Origin: an uncultured Bacteroidota bacterium
Lineage (GTDB): Bacteria > Bacteroidota > Bacteroidia > Chitinophagales > Chitinophagaceae
Length of the DNA: 64,000 nucleotides
Assembly (NCBI GenBank): GCA_903824665.1
Contig: CAIJXT010000024.1
Location: 1-64,000 of the forward strand
Direction: 5' to 3'
The position numbers and the translations under genes were made by a program. The first letter of the stretch is position 1. Each line of letters starts with the position of its first letter. The notes under the pieces were generated by a model that was not told the origin of the DNA, did not search any database, and saw only the letters and a program-made list of their open reading frames with translations. Of the stretch, positions 25,123-33,483 are shown in pieces.

Positions 25123-26223
25123 ATGAGCAATAAACAGCACACTGAGCAGGCTGCGCCTAAGAAAACCAACAATCGTTTCATGATCGTACTTATCGTACTC
25201 GTGGTAGGCGGTGGTGGTTTCGGTATCAGCAAATACCTGCATGCCCAACACCATGAAGAAACAGAAGACGCACAAATTGATGCCAACATCAGTCCTGTCA
25301 TACCCCGTACGTCGGGCTACGTCACTGATATACGTGTAAAAGACAACCAGCCCGTGAAAAAGGGAGACACACTTGTGATACTGGACAACAGGAGCCAACT
25401 GATACAGGTAGCACAGATGGAAGCAGCATTGGCCAACGCTGAAAGCAGTCTTTCTGTGGCAAATGCTTCAACGAATGCATCCAGGGCCAATATCCAGAGT
25501 GTAGAAGCAAATGTAACTACTGCTGACGCGCAGATAGAGGCAGCGAAAATAACCCTTCGCCGGGCAAGTCAGGACTTTGAGCGATATGCGAACCTGATCA
25601 AAGATCACTCAATAACCCAGCAACAGTATGAGCAGGCAGAAGCAGCAAAACTCACCGCAGAACGGCAGCTGCAGGTACTGACCAACCAAAGAAATGCAGC
25701 TATACGGCAGACCAGCACGGCAACCTCGCAGAGCAATGCTACGGCACAACAGGTAAATGTTGCGAATGCCACTATTCAGCAAAGAAAAGCCGACCTTGAA
25801 AACGCAAAACTCAATCTGTCTTACACAGTGGTTACCGCTCCGGAAGATGGTGTAACATCAAAAATAAACGTGCAGTTGGGACAGCTGGTACAGCCAGGAC
25901 AATCCCTGTTCAGTATAGTGCACGCCCACCAGCCATGGGTTGTCGCCAACTTCAAAGAAACGCAAATTGCGAAGATGCATCCCGGACAACTGGTAACTAT
26001 TCAGGTAGACGCCGTTCCCGGCCATGAGTTTCAGGGTAAGGTTGCTTCATTTGCTCCGGCTACCGGCTCCCGTTTTGCGCTGCTGCCTCCAGACAATGCC
26101 TCTGGCAACTTCGTGAAAGTAGTGCAGCGCCTGCCTGTAAAAATCGAACTGGACGGAAACGACCCGAAAACCAAAGAACTGCGCCCGGGCATGAATGTTG
26201 ATGTGGACGTACACGTGAATTAG
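25123..26223 (+). CDS. HlyD/EmrA family membrane fusion protein
   Basis: 366 residues. Cytoplasmic N-terminus, one transmembrane helix (about 20-38), beta-barrel/lipoyl part (PVIPRTSGYVTDIRVKDNQPVKKGDTLVILD), a coiled-coil hairpin (about 85-215, rich in Ala/Gln/Asn) and the second lipoyl half LSYTVVTAPEDGVTSKINVQLGQLV, then FKETQIAKMHPGQLV and ELRPGMNVDVDVHV. EmrA-type adaptors link the DHA2 pump to the TolC channel. Confidence 0.94.
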   Translation: MSNKQHTEQAAPKKTNNRFMIVLIVLVVGGGGFGISKYLHAQHHEETEDAQIDANISPVIPRTSGYVTDIRVKDNQPVKKGDTLVILDNRSQLIQVAQMEAALANAESSLSVANASTNASRANIQSVEANVTTADAQIEAAKITLRRASQDFERYANLIKDHSITQQQYEQAEAAKLTAERQLQVLTNQRNAAIRQTSTATSQSNATAQQVNVANATIQQRKADLENAKLNLSYTVVTAPEDGVTSKINVQLGQLVQPGQSLFSIVHAHQPWVVANFKETQIAKMHPGQLVTIQVDAVPGHEFQGKVASFAPATGSRFALLPPDNASGNFVKVVQRLPVKIELDGNDPKTKELRPGMNVDVDVHVN

Positions 26224-26339
26224 CGTATTTCGAAACCGGCACCAGTCGTGTAGCGGGCAAGTAAACTGCCTGCTGAGCCACAGCAATCTCATCGTACCGT
26301 AAACCTTTTAATGACAATTACCGACTTAGAATACTCGTA

Positions 26340-27920
26340 ATGGTACAACAGGAATCACTTGTAGAATACGGCCCGCGCAGGGTAATCATCACCATAACTG
26401 CTATCTTTTGCGCTTTGCTGGAGATTGTAGACACAACCATTGTGAATGTGGCGCTGAATGACATGAAGGGCAATCTGGGCGCTACACTCAATGAAATAGC
26501 CTGGGTGATTACCGCCTATGCTATTGGCAATGTTATCATTGTTCCGATGACGAGCTGGCTTTCAGCACAATTCGGCAGGCGCAACTATTTTGCTGCATCA
26601 ATCATCATATTCACGGTCTGCTCGTTTCTGTGCGGCAATGCCGATAATATCTGGGAACTGGTGTTCTTCAGGTTTGTACAGGGCCTCGGTGGCGGTGCGT
26701 TGCTGGTAACTTCCCAAACGATTATCACTGAAAGCTATCCTCCCGAAAAACGCAGCATGGCCCAGGCTATATATGGTCTTGGTGTAATCATAGGTCCTAC
26801 ACTGGGACCGCCATTGGGCGGCTATATTGTTGAGCACTATTCGTGGCCATACATCTTCTACATCAACATCCCGATTGGCATCATTGCCACATTGCTTACC
26901 ATACAATATGTACGCAGCCCGAAGTACGCCGAAAAGAAAGCGACGAAAGACATTGACTGGGCTGGCATTGGGTTACTGGCACTTGCCGTAGGATCCCTTC
27001 AATTCGTGCTGGAGCGTGGCCAGGAAGAAGACTGGTTCAGCAGCAACACCATTACTACGCTTGCTGTAACAGCTGTTTTCGGAATCTTCTTTTTTGTCTG
27101 GCGCGAGCTTACTGCCAAAAACCCCATTGTAGACCTTAGAGTCCTGAAAAACGGTAATCTGCGGGTGGGTACCATCCTTTCATTTATACTTGGTTTTGGC
27201 CTGTATGGGTCCACATTTATTATACCCCTGTACACGCAGAGCAGCCTGGGCTGGACCGCTCAGCAGTCGGGTGCGTTGATGATACCAGCAGCGCTTACCA
27301 CGGCATTTATGATGCCACTTATAGGCAAAATGCTTCAAAAAGGTGCGCGTCAGTCGTATCTGGTTGCATTGGGTATGCTCATATTTTTCATCTACAGCTT
27401 TTGGGGATATAAGATCCTTACACCCGACACCCGTGAATCGGCATTCTTTTGGATGCTCATTATGCGGGGCATTGGCATGGGCATGCTGTTCATTCCTATT
27501 ACAGCGCTCTCTCTTTCCACGCTCAAGGGCCAGGAAATAGGTCAGGGTGCCTCATTCACTGGCATGATGCGCCAATTGGGTGGGTCTTTCGGCATCGCAC
27601 TGATCACTACATTTATGGCGAGCCAGAATGTGGTACACAGAAGTGCTTTAGTGACGCATATGGCCAGCGATAACCCGGCCGTGCAACAACGTGTGCAGAG
27701 GTTGCAGCAAACCTTCATTGCAAAAGGCATGGCACCCGATGTAGCGCTGGCAAGTGCTTACAAAGCGCTGGACTATGGTGTGATGAAGCAGGCAGCTGTC
27801 TTGTCATACATGGACGTGTTCCTGTACATAGGATTGATGTTTCTGTTCTGCATACCGTTTGTGCTGCTGGTAAAGGAGAAAAAGAATGTCAAGGTGGATC
27901 TTTCGGAAGCGATGCACTAA
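26340..27920 (+). CDS. DHA2-family (EmrB-like) drug:proton antiporter
   Basis: 526 residues, the size of 14-helix DHA2 transporters. Motifs: LEIVDTTIVNVALNDMKGNL in helix 1 (motif D1), SAQFGRRNYFAAS (motif A), RFVQGLGGGALLV (motif B) and GLGVIIGPTLGPPLGGYIVEHYSWPYIFYINIP (motif C and after). It is the inner-membrane pump of the EmrAB-TolC-like system. The 116-base gap after the HlyD gene contains no recognisable terminator. Substrate unknown. Confidence 0.95.
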   Translation: MVQQESLVEYGPRRVIITITAIFCALLEIVDTTIVNVALNDMKGNLGATLNEIAWVITAYAIGNVIIVPMTSWLSAQFGRRNYFAASIIIFTVCSFLCGNADNIWELVFFRFVQGLGGGALLVTSQTIITESYPPEKRSMAQAIYGLGVIIGPTLGPPLGGYIVEHYSWPYIFYINIPIGIIATLLTIQYVRSPKYAEKKATKDIDWAGIGLLALAVGSLQFVLERGQEEDWFSSNTITTLAVTAVFGIFFFVWRELTAKNPIVDLRVLKNGNLRVGTILSFILGFGLYGSTFIIPLYTQSSLGWTAQQSGALMIPAALTTAFMMPLIGKMLQKGARQSYLVALGMLIFFIYSFWGYKILTPDTRESAFFWMLIMRGIGMGMLFIPITALSLSTLKGQEIGQGASFTGMMRQLGGSFGIALITTFMASQNVVHRSALVTHMASDNPAVQQRVQRLQQTFIAKGMAPDVALASAYKALDYGVMKQAAVLSYMDVFLYIGLMFLFCIPFVLLVKEKKNVKVDLSEAMH

Positions 27921-27984
27921 TTCAATTTAATTACTGAAACTTTAATTTTATTTACTAAAAAATCAATTTTATTGATTTTATTGG

Positions 27985-27992
27985 TACTTTTG
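27985..27992 (+). promoter_or_regulatory. Possible -7 element of DUF2089 operon
   Basis: TACTTTTG matches TANNTTTG and lies only 9 bases before the ATG at 28002. If used, the mRNA would have a leader of about four bases. No standard -33 element is seen, so this is weak. Confidence 0.3.
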
Positions 27993-28001
27993 TGTAACAA
28001 T

Positions 28002-28295
28002 ATGCAGAAAAACCTGCCACATACCTGTCCCAGTTGCGCATCGCTGTTAAGCGTAAAAAGCCTCATCTGTGATAAATGCCAAACCGAGGTAACTGGAAAT
28101 TACAGCCTTCCACTGCTTGCCAGCCTTAGCCAACAGGAGCAGGATTTTGTAGTGGCATTTGTAAAGAGCAGCGGCAGCCTTAAGATAATGGCACAACAAC
28201 TGGGACTGAGCTACCCTACTGTGCGCAACCTGCTGGATGACCTGATCTCCAAGATATCGGCTAATGAACACACGCTTAAATCTGGGAAATCATGA
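28002..28295 (+). CDS. DUF2089-like zinc-ribbon / HTH protein
   Basis: 97 residues from the ATG at 28002 (an ATG at 27972 would lie within the promoter region). A CPSC ... CDKC zinc ribbon (about 8-30) is followed by a helix-turn-helix (SQQEQDFVVAFVKSSGSLKIMAQQLGLSYPTVRNLLDDLI). DUF2089 proteins are small putative DNA-binding regulators. It overlaps the next gene by four bases (ATGA) and probably controls this operon. Confidence 0.88.
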   Translation: MQKNLPHTCPSCASLLSVKSLICDKCQTEVTGNYSLPLLASLSQQEQDFVVAFVKSSGSLKIMAQQLGLSYPTVRNLLDDLISKISANEHTLKSGKS

Positions 28296-28858
28296 ATACC
28301 TGGCTCTTTAACCCATTCCGATATATTGCCGGCAGCAAAGCCCTGCTGATCGGTCTGTCGGCCATGATGATCTCTGCCGTCATCGGGTATTTCAGCATGT
28401 CGCATTTCGATGGGGCAATCGATTTTCACGTAGGCAAAGCGACACCGTTTCACATATACCTGACCGAGCAAATAATCGATTGGTTATGTGTGACTACTGC
28501 GATGTTTCTATCGGCGAAAATATGGTCGGCTTCGGAGATCAGACTAATTGATGTGGCCGGAACAATGGCACTCGCCAGGTGGCCGAGTATATTGGCGGCT
28601 ACTATTGGATTTGGTATCCGCATTAACGATTCGACATCGCCCGAAAAATTGCTTGCCTCGCTCACACCCCTTACCATAATATCCGCGCTGCTATCAGCAG
28701 TGTGTATGATCTGGATGATAGCGCTGATGTACAACGCATTTGTGGTGTCATGCAATATGAAAGGGACCAGGGGCGTTCTTGCCTTTATTGGTAGCCTTAT
28801 TGCTGCGGAGCTATTGTCGAAGTTCATTCTTATACTTGCTTACAAACATCTAATCTGA
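28292..28858 (+). CDS. Polytopic membrane protein (YIP1-like)
   Basis: 188 residues with about five hydrophobic helices (about 18-33, 56-74, 82-105, 121-143, 160-183) and no catalytic motif. The layout is YIP1-like. It is translationally coupled to the DUF2089 regulator and is followed after 7 bases by the hydrolase gene. Role unknown. Confidence 0.8.
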   Translation: MNTWLFNPFRYIAGSKALLIGLSAMMISAVIGYFSMSHFDGAIDFHVGKATPFHIYLTEQIIDWLCVTTAMFLSAKIWSASEIRLIDVAGTMALARWPSILAATIGFGIRINDSTSPEKLLASLTPLTIISALLSAVCMIWMIALMYNAFVVSCNMKGTRGVLAFIGSLIAAELLSKFILILAYKHLI

Positions 28859-28865
28859 TAAAAAA

Positions 28866-30131
28866 ATGAAAAAGTTCCTGATTTTGTTAATGGTGCTGGT
28901 GGCAGCCACAACCCACCTGTTTGCGCAGTCGCGCACGGATATGGACCAGACTGTCAACCGGTTTCAGACACTGTACAACAATGACCAGACGGCTGATATC
29001 CATGCCATGTTCTCTGACCGGATAAAAACGTTGCTACCGGCAGATAAAAACAAGGAGGCAATGACGCAACTCAACCAACAAGCCGGCAAACTGACTTCTT
29101 ACAGCTTTGCCAAGCAGGAACAGGGGCTGAGCTGGTACAAAGCAAACTTTGAAAAGGCCACTCTCTTTCTGATTGTGTCGCTGGACAAAGACAAAAAAAT
29201 GGAGGCATTCCGTTTTCTACCATACAAAGACGAAACTGCCGCGTCAGGTGCAAAATCGAACATCAGCTACAAGTCTGCCGGCGGCGAACTGTATGGTACC
29301 GTTTTGTTGCCCGAGGGCGATAAAGCAGTCCCTGTTGTGCTGATCATAGCAGGCTCGGGGCCTACAGACCGTAACGGCAATCAGGACGCTGTAAAAACGA
29401 ACAACTTCAGCATGCTGGCCGACTCGCTGCGTAAAGCCGGCATAGCCTCTGTACGGTACGACAAAAGGGGCGTAGGCGAAAGTGCCTCTGCGCTTAAAGA
29501 CGAAAGCAAGCTGCTGTTTGATGACATGGTAAATGACGCCTGCGGCTTTGTCAAAATGCTCAAGGCTGACAAACGTTTTTCGGCTATATACATTCTCGGG
29601 CACAGCGAAGGATCGCTTGTAGGAATGATTGCCGCTACCAGAGAACCAGTTGCTGGCTACATCTCCGTATCGGGCCTGGCAGAAAGGGCAGATAAGATCA
29701 TCGTTCGCCAGATAGCCGCCCAATCGGAAGGGCTGTCACTGAAAGCGGCATTCATGCTGGATAGCCTGACCAAGGGACAGGTAATACACGATGCAGACCC
29801 TTCACTGTCGTCGCTGTTCCGGCCATCGGTACAGCCTTACATCAAGTCGTGGTTGAAATACGAGCCGAAAGAGGTGATCAAAAAGCTGACGATTCCTGTG
29901 CTGCTGCTGCAGGGCACTACCGACATACAAGTGCCTACCGACGAAGCCGAAAAACTGAAAGAAGCCTACCCCGATGCCACGCTGCGCATCATAAAGGGTA
30001 TGAACCACGTATTGAAGCAAGCACCTGAAAACCGCGAACAAAACATGGCTACTTACAACAGCCCTACATTACCGCTAAGCGCCGGGCTTTCACCAGCAAT
30101 TGTGACCTTTGTAAAAAGTACAACGAAATAA
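28866..30131 (+). CDS. Secreted alpha/beta hydrolase with N-terminal DUF3887-like domain
   Basis: 421 residues. Signal peptide (cleavage near LFAQ). Residues about 25-120 form a DUF3887-like domain (QTVNRFQTLYNNDQTADIHAMFS ... ATLFLIVSLDKDKKMEAFRFLPY). Residues about 130-418 are an alpha/beta hydrolase with oxyanion region IIAGSGPTDRNGN, nucleophile elbow LGHSEGS (Ser247), acid LQGTTDIQVP and catalytic His in KGMNHVLK. Substrate unknown. It is the third gene of the DUF2089 operon, followed by a terminator. Confidence 0.9.
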   Translation: MKKFLILLMVLVAATTHLFAQSRTDMDQTVNRFQTLYNNDQTADIHAMFSDRIKTLLPADKNKEAMTQLNQQAGKLTSYSFAKQEQGLSWYKANFEKATLFLIVSLDKDKKMEAFRFLPYKDETAASGAKSNISYKSAGGELYGTVLLPEGDKAVPVVLIIAGSGPTDRNGNQDAVKTNNFSMLADSLRKAGIASVRYDKRGVGESASALKDESKLLFDDMVNDACGFVKMLKADKRFSAIYILGHSEGSLVGMIAATREPVAGYISVSGLAERADKIIVRQIAAQSEGLSLKAAFMLDSLTKGQVIHDADPSLSSLFRPSVQPYIKSWLKYEPKEVIKKLTIPVLLLQGTTDIQVPTDEAEKLKEAYPDATLRIIKGMNHVLKQAPENREQNMATYNSPTLPLSAGLSPAIVTFVKSTTK

Positions 30132-30155
30132 AATGCTCCTGATTTGCAAAAAGGC

Positions 30156-30183
30156 AACCCGCATTAGCGGGTTCTTTTTTTCT
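30156..30183 (+). terminator. Bidirectional terminator between hydrolase and pafA-like genes
   Basis: AACCCGC-ATTA-GCGGGTT followed by CTTTTTTTTCT on the plus strand and by GCCTTTTTGC on the minus strand. It lies 24 bases after the hydrolase stop. The stop codon of the convergent phosphatase gene (30164-30166) is in the loop, and the right arm and T-run encode its last residues. Confidence 0.85.
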
Positions 30184-31819
30184 CCGTATGCAGCAAACCA
30201 TTGACAGGCTTGCCGATACACCCGTTAGGCATCTGTATATTTAGCAGATCAGCAAGCGTAGGGGCAATATCTGTCATGTGCACAACCTCACTGGTGCTGC
30301 CTTTGGGTATGTGCCAGCCATACCACAGCAGTGGTATGTGCGCATCGTAGGGATTCCAGGTGCCGTGGGTGGTGCCCGTTTTGCGACCTTCGTTGCCAAA
30401 CCAACCCGGGTTGAGTACAATCTGAATAGAGCCACTCCGGGTTTTGTGGTATCCGTTTACAATCATAGTGTGCAAAGGCTCGGGAACCGGAGTTCTGAAC
30501 ATCTGCTCCATATCTACCACATACGCTACCTCGGGCATAGCAGACAGCCATGCCATTATTGAAGCCCTAACTGTTGCGCGGTCGGCAGTTGCTTTAGACA
30601 TACGTTCTTCATCGAGACATACCTGATAATTCTCGGTGAAAGTGATCAACGAATCAACTCCGAAAGCCTCTTTGACAGAATTATTAAGGTCGTCAAAGGT
30701 GCTGCCATGCTCTACACCAGCCGGTACATGTTTATCTGTTAGGAACCTTGGATTATGGGCCCCTCCATGATCGGCAGTCAGGAACAAAACATAACCCTTT
30801 CTACCAAACTTACGGTCGAGGTACTTCATGAGTTCTGCTATGTCCTTATCCAGCCTCAGGTAGGTATCTTCTATCTCCATGGAATTGGGAGCGAATCTGT
30901 GGCCTACATAGTCTGTGGACGAAAGGCTGAGCGTAAGAAAGTCTGTTTCTTTTCCTTTACCCAACTGCTCCCCTTCTATACATGCCTTAGCCATCATGAT
31001 GCTATAGGTATTGCCTGCGGGTATTGTTTTGATAATGCCATTTCTGGCAGCGCCGCGCACGGTATCGAATGTGTGCGGAAACACGGGTGCCTGTTCCCAT
31101 TTGAAAGGGCCTTCATAGGCATTGGAGTCGGAGGTGCTCTGGGCGTAGGTACCGGCATCATAAAGCAGGTGCCAGCCCTGGCTGATGAAGCTGTCGGCCA
31201 CTTTGCGTTTGTTGAAGGACTTGAGCCAATCGGGATTGGGGTTGCTGTAATAAGTACTGCTGGCAAAGTCGCCGGTTTTGTCGTTGTACCAATACGCTGC
31301 GTTGGCGAGGTGACCAGCGGGCAGAATACTGCTCCGGTCTTTGAGCGCCACGCCATATACCCGGGATCTGAAGTTGGTGGCAAGGCGTAGCTCGTCGGTG
31401 ATGGTGGTGGTGAGTAGATTGGCTGGGCTCATTGACGCCTTACCTTCCGCATCGCCCGTAGACCGCACCGAGGTATCGTCGACACAATAGTGCACCTTCC
31501 CGTCGGACAGATCAACCCATTCGTTGCCGGCGATACCGTGCAGTGCAGGTACAGAGCCGGTGTAAATACAGGCATGCCCCGGAGCGGTAAAGGTGGGCAG
31601 GTAGTTGATCATGGTATTGCGGCAATCGTACCCATCGTGCAATAATCGCTTGAAGCCACCACTGCCATAGCGGTCGTAATAGCGGTAGAGGTAGTCCCAG
31701 CGCATCTGATCAACCACTACACCAATAACGATTTTAGGGCGTTCCACCGGCCCTTTACGCATATCGCAAGAGGACAACAGACTTATTAACAAAACAATAA
31801 ATAACAGGGAAACCTTCAT
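30164..31819 (-). CDS. pafA: PafA-like alkaline phosphatase lipoprotein
   Basis: 551 residues from the ATG at 31819 (MKVSLLFIVLLISLLSSC; lipoprotein Cys18). Alkaline-phosphatase superfamily: metal site VVVDQMRWDYLYRY (Asp37), nucleophile region NYLPTFTAPGHACIYTG (Thr78 expected as nucleophile), substrate-site RSSILPAGHLANAAYWYNDKTGDFASSTYY, LSSTDYVGHRFAP (Asp/His ligands) and LTADHGGAHNPRF (Asp-His ligands). This is the calcium- or zinc-requiring phosphate-monoester hydrolase widespread in Bacteroidota that frees phosphate from organic phosphates outside the inner membrane. It ends inside a shared terminator. Confidence 0.93.
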   Translation of the reverse strand: MKVSLLFIVLLISLLSSCDMRKGPVERPKIVIGVVVDQMRWDYLYRYYDRYGSGGFKRLLHDGYDCRNTMINYLPTFTAPGHACIYTGSVPALHGIAGNEWVDLSDGKVHYCVDDTSVRSTGDAEGKASMSPANLLTTTITDELRLATNFRSRVYGVALKDRSSILPAGHLANAAYWYNDKTGDFASSTYYSNPNPDWLKSFNKRKVADSFISQGWHLLYDAGTYAQSTSDSNAYEGPFKWEQAPVFPHTFDTVRGAARNGIIKTIPAGNTYSIMMAKACIEGEQLGKGKETDFLTLSLSSTDYVGHRFAPNSMEIEDTYLRLDKDIAELMKYLDRKFGRKGYVLFLTADHGGAHNPRFLTDKHVPAGVEHGSTFDDLNNSVKEAFGVDSLITFTENYQVCLDEERMSKATADRATVRASIMAWLSAMPEVAYVVDMEQMFRTPVPEPLHTMIVNGYHKTRSGSIQIVLNPGWFGNEGRKTGTTHGTWNPYDAHIPLLWYGWHIPKGSTSEVVHMTDIAPTLADLLNIQMPNGCIGKPVNGLLHTEKKRTR

Positions 31820-32003
31820 AAAATGGTAGTTTAGACGTAATCCTATGTTAAATCGGGATATCGCAGTGCAAAAATGCGAAATACCAGATGAACAGCCCAT
31901 GATATTTTTATTATTTTTGCACCCGGAGTCAAAAATACCGCTTTCGCTAACCCGTAGTGTTGTTTTTCCAATTATCAAGTTATCTACCAAACAATATATA
32001 CAC

Positions 32004-33254
32004 ATGGATTTATTTGCAAAATTTGAGAACAGGCTTGGACCGATAGGCGACTATGCAGAAAAAGCACCGGGATATTTCGCATTCCCTAAGCTGGAAGGTG
32101 AGATAGGAAACCGTATGAAATTTCAGGCTAAGGAAAAGATCATCTGGAGCCTGAACAACTATCTGGGACTTGCCAACCATCCGGAAGTGCGCAAGGCTGA
32201 TGCAGAAGCCGCTGCCAAGTATGGTCTTGCATCTCCCATGGGTGCGCGTATGATGAGTGGTAACTCTGACCTGCACCTGCAACTGGAAAAGGAACTGGCC
32301 GCATTCGTAGGTAAGGAAGACGCAATGCTGTTCAACTTCGGATATCAGGGTATGGTATCTACTATTGACACACTTTGTGGCCGTCATGATGTGGTGGTTT
32401 ATGATGCTGAATCTCATGCATGTATTATAGATGGTCTTCGACTGATACCAAGTCACCGTTATGTGTACAAGCACAATGATATTGCTGACTGCGACAAGCA
32501 GCTGGCCCGCGCTACCGAAATGGTAAAGAAGACCGGCGGTGGCATACTTGTGATCACCGAAGGTGTATTTGGTATGAGCGGCAACCAGGGCAAGATCAAA
32601 GAACTGGCAGTGCTGAAAGAAAAGTATCAGTTCCGCCTGTTTGTAGATGATGCACATGGCTTTGGCACAATGGGTAAAACTGGAGCCGGTATAGGCGATG
32701 AGCAGGATTGCATGGACGATATTGATATCTACTTCTCTACGTTTGCAAAGTCTATGGCGAGCATAGGTGGCTTCCTGGCTGCTGACAAAAAGATACTTAC
32801 CTTCCTGCGTTATAACATGCGCTCGCAGATCTATGCCAAATCGCTGCCGATGGCATTTGTGGCCGGCAACCTGAAACGTCTGGATTTGCTGCGCACCAAG
32901 CCTGAACTGCGTGAAAAGCTGTGGCACAATGTGCGCAGACTGCAGGACGGCTTCCGCGAAAGAGGCTTTGATCTTGGCACATCCAACACACCCGTAACTC
33001 CTGTATTCATGAAGGGTGGTTTGTACGATGCTGTTCAGCTTACTTTCGACCTGCGCGAAAACTATGACATCTTCTGCTCTGTGGTAGTATACCCTGTAAT
33101 ACCTAAGGGCCAGATAGAGTTGAGGATCATACCAACGGCTGCACATACTGATCAGGATATTGATGAGACATTGGCTGCTTTCTCTGCCATACGCGAAAAG
33201 CTGGAGAACAAACTATACCCTCAGGAGATGCCTCAGGTGGGAGTTCCAGCGTAA
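32004..33254 (+). CDS. Alpha-oxoamine synthase (serine palmitoyltransferase-like PLP enzyme)
   Basis: 416 residues from the ATG at 32004 (MDLFAKFENRLGPIGDYAEK); upstream in-frame codons are not conserved-looking. Fold-type I PLP enzyme: SLNNYLGLANHPEV, GARMMSGNSDLHLQLEKELAAFVG, His138 in ESHACIIDG, DDAHGFGTMGKTGAG (Asp216, His218) and PLP lysine Lys249 in FSTFAKSMASIGGF. These match the KBL/BioF/HemA/SPT family. The AKSMASIGGF loop and the phylum make serine palmitoyltransferase (first step of sphingolipid synthesis) the leading guess. KBL or BioF activity cannot be excluded. A terminator follows at 33294. Confidence 0.85.
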   Translation: MDLFAKFENRLGPIGDYAEKAPGYFAFPKLEGEIGNRMKFQAKEKIIWSLNNYLGLANHPEVRKADAEAAAKYGLASPMGARMMSGNSDLHLQLEKELAAFVGKEDAMLFNFGYQGMVSTIDTLCGRHDVVVYDAESHACIIDGLRLIPSHRYVYKHNDIADCDKQLARATEMVKKTGGGILVITEGVFGMSGNQGKIKELAVLKEKYQFRLFVDDAHGFGTMGKTGAGIGDEQDCMDDIDIYFSTFAKSMASIGGFLAADKKILTFLRYNMRSQIYAKSLPMAFVAGNLKRLDLLRTKPELREKLWHNVRRLQDGFRERGFDLGTSNTPVTPVFMKGGLYDAVQLTFDLRENYDIFCSVVVYPVIPKGQIELRIIPTAAHTDQDIDETLAAFSAIREKLENKLYPQEMPQVGVPA

Positions 33255-33293
33255 TGCGGCGGAATACAACAAACAACTTTCAAATAATACCAG

Positions 33294-33326
33294 AAGAGCG
33301 TAACGAAAGTTGCGCTCTTTCTTTTT
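33294..33326 (+). terminator. Terminator of the alpha-oxoamine synthase gene
   Basis: Hairpin AAGAGCG ... CGCTCTT with inner AAC/GTT pairs and a GAAA loop, followed by TCTTTTT, 40 bases after the stop codon. Confidence 0.85.
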
Positions 33327-33483
33327 GCCCCTGACCCAAACGCCACGCAGTACCGGGGAATCAAAAAGACAATATCAAAAACCCACCTATTTTCAGTAAC
33401 ATTACGCTATGTTTCCGCCCCTGTCATCCACTTGTTGCTGAGCAAGTGCCCTACCTTCTAATCAGACGAAAAACAAACACCAG

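Noticed and set aside
32010-33146. 378-codon minus-strand frame opposite the alpha-oxoamine synthase gene
   Set aside because: It is fully antisense to a gene with clear PLP-enzyme motifs; the composition is Cys/His/Tyr-rich and unlike any protein family.
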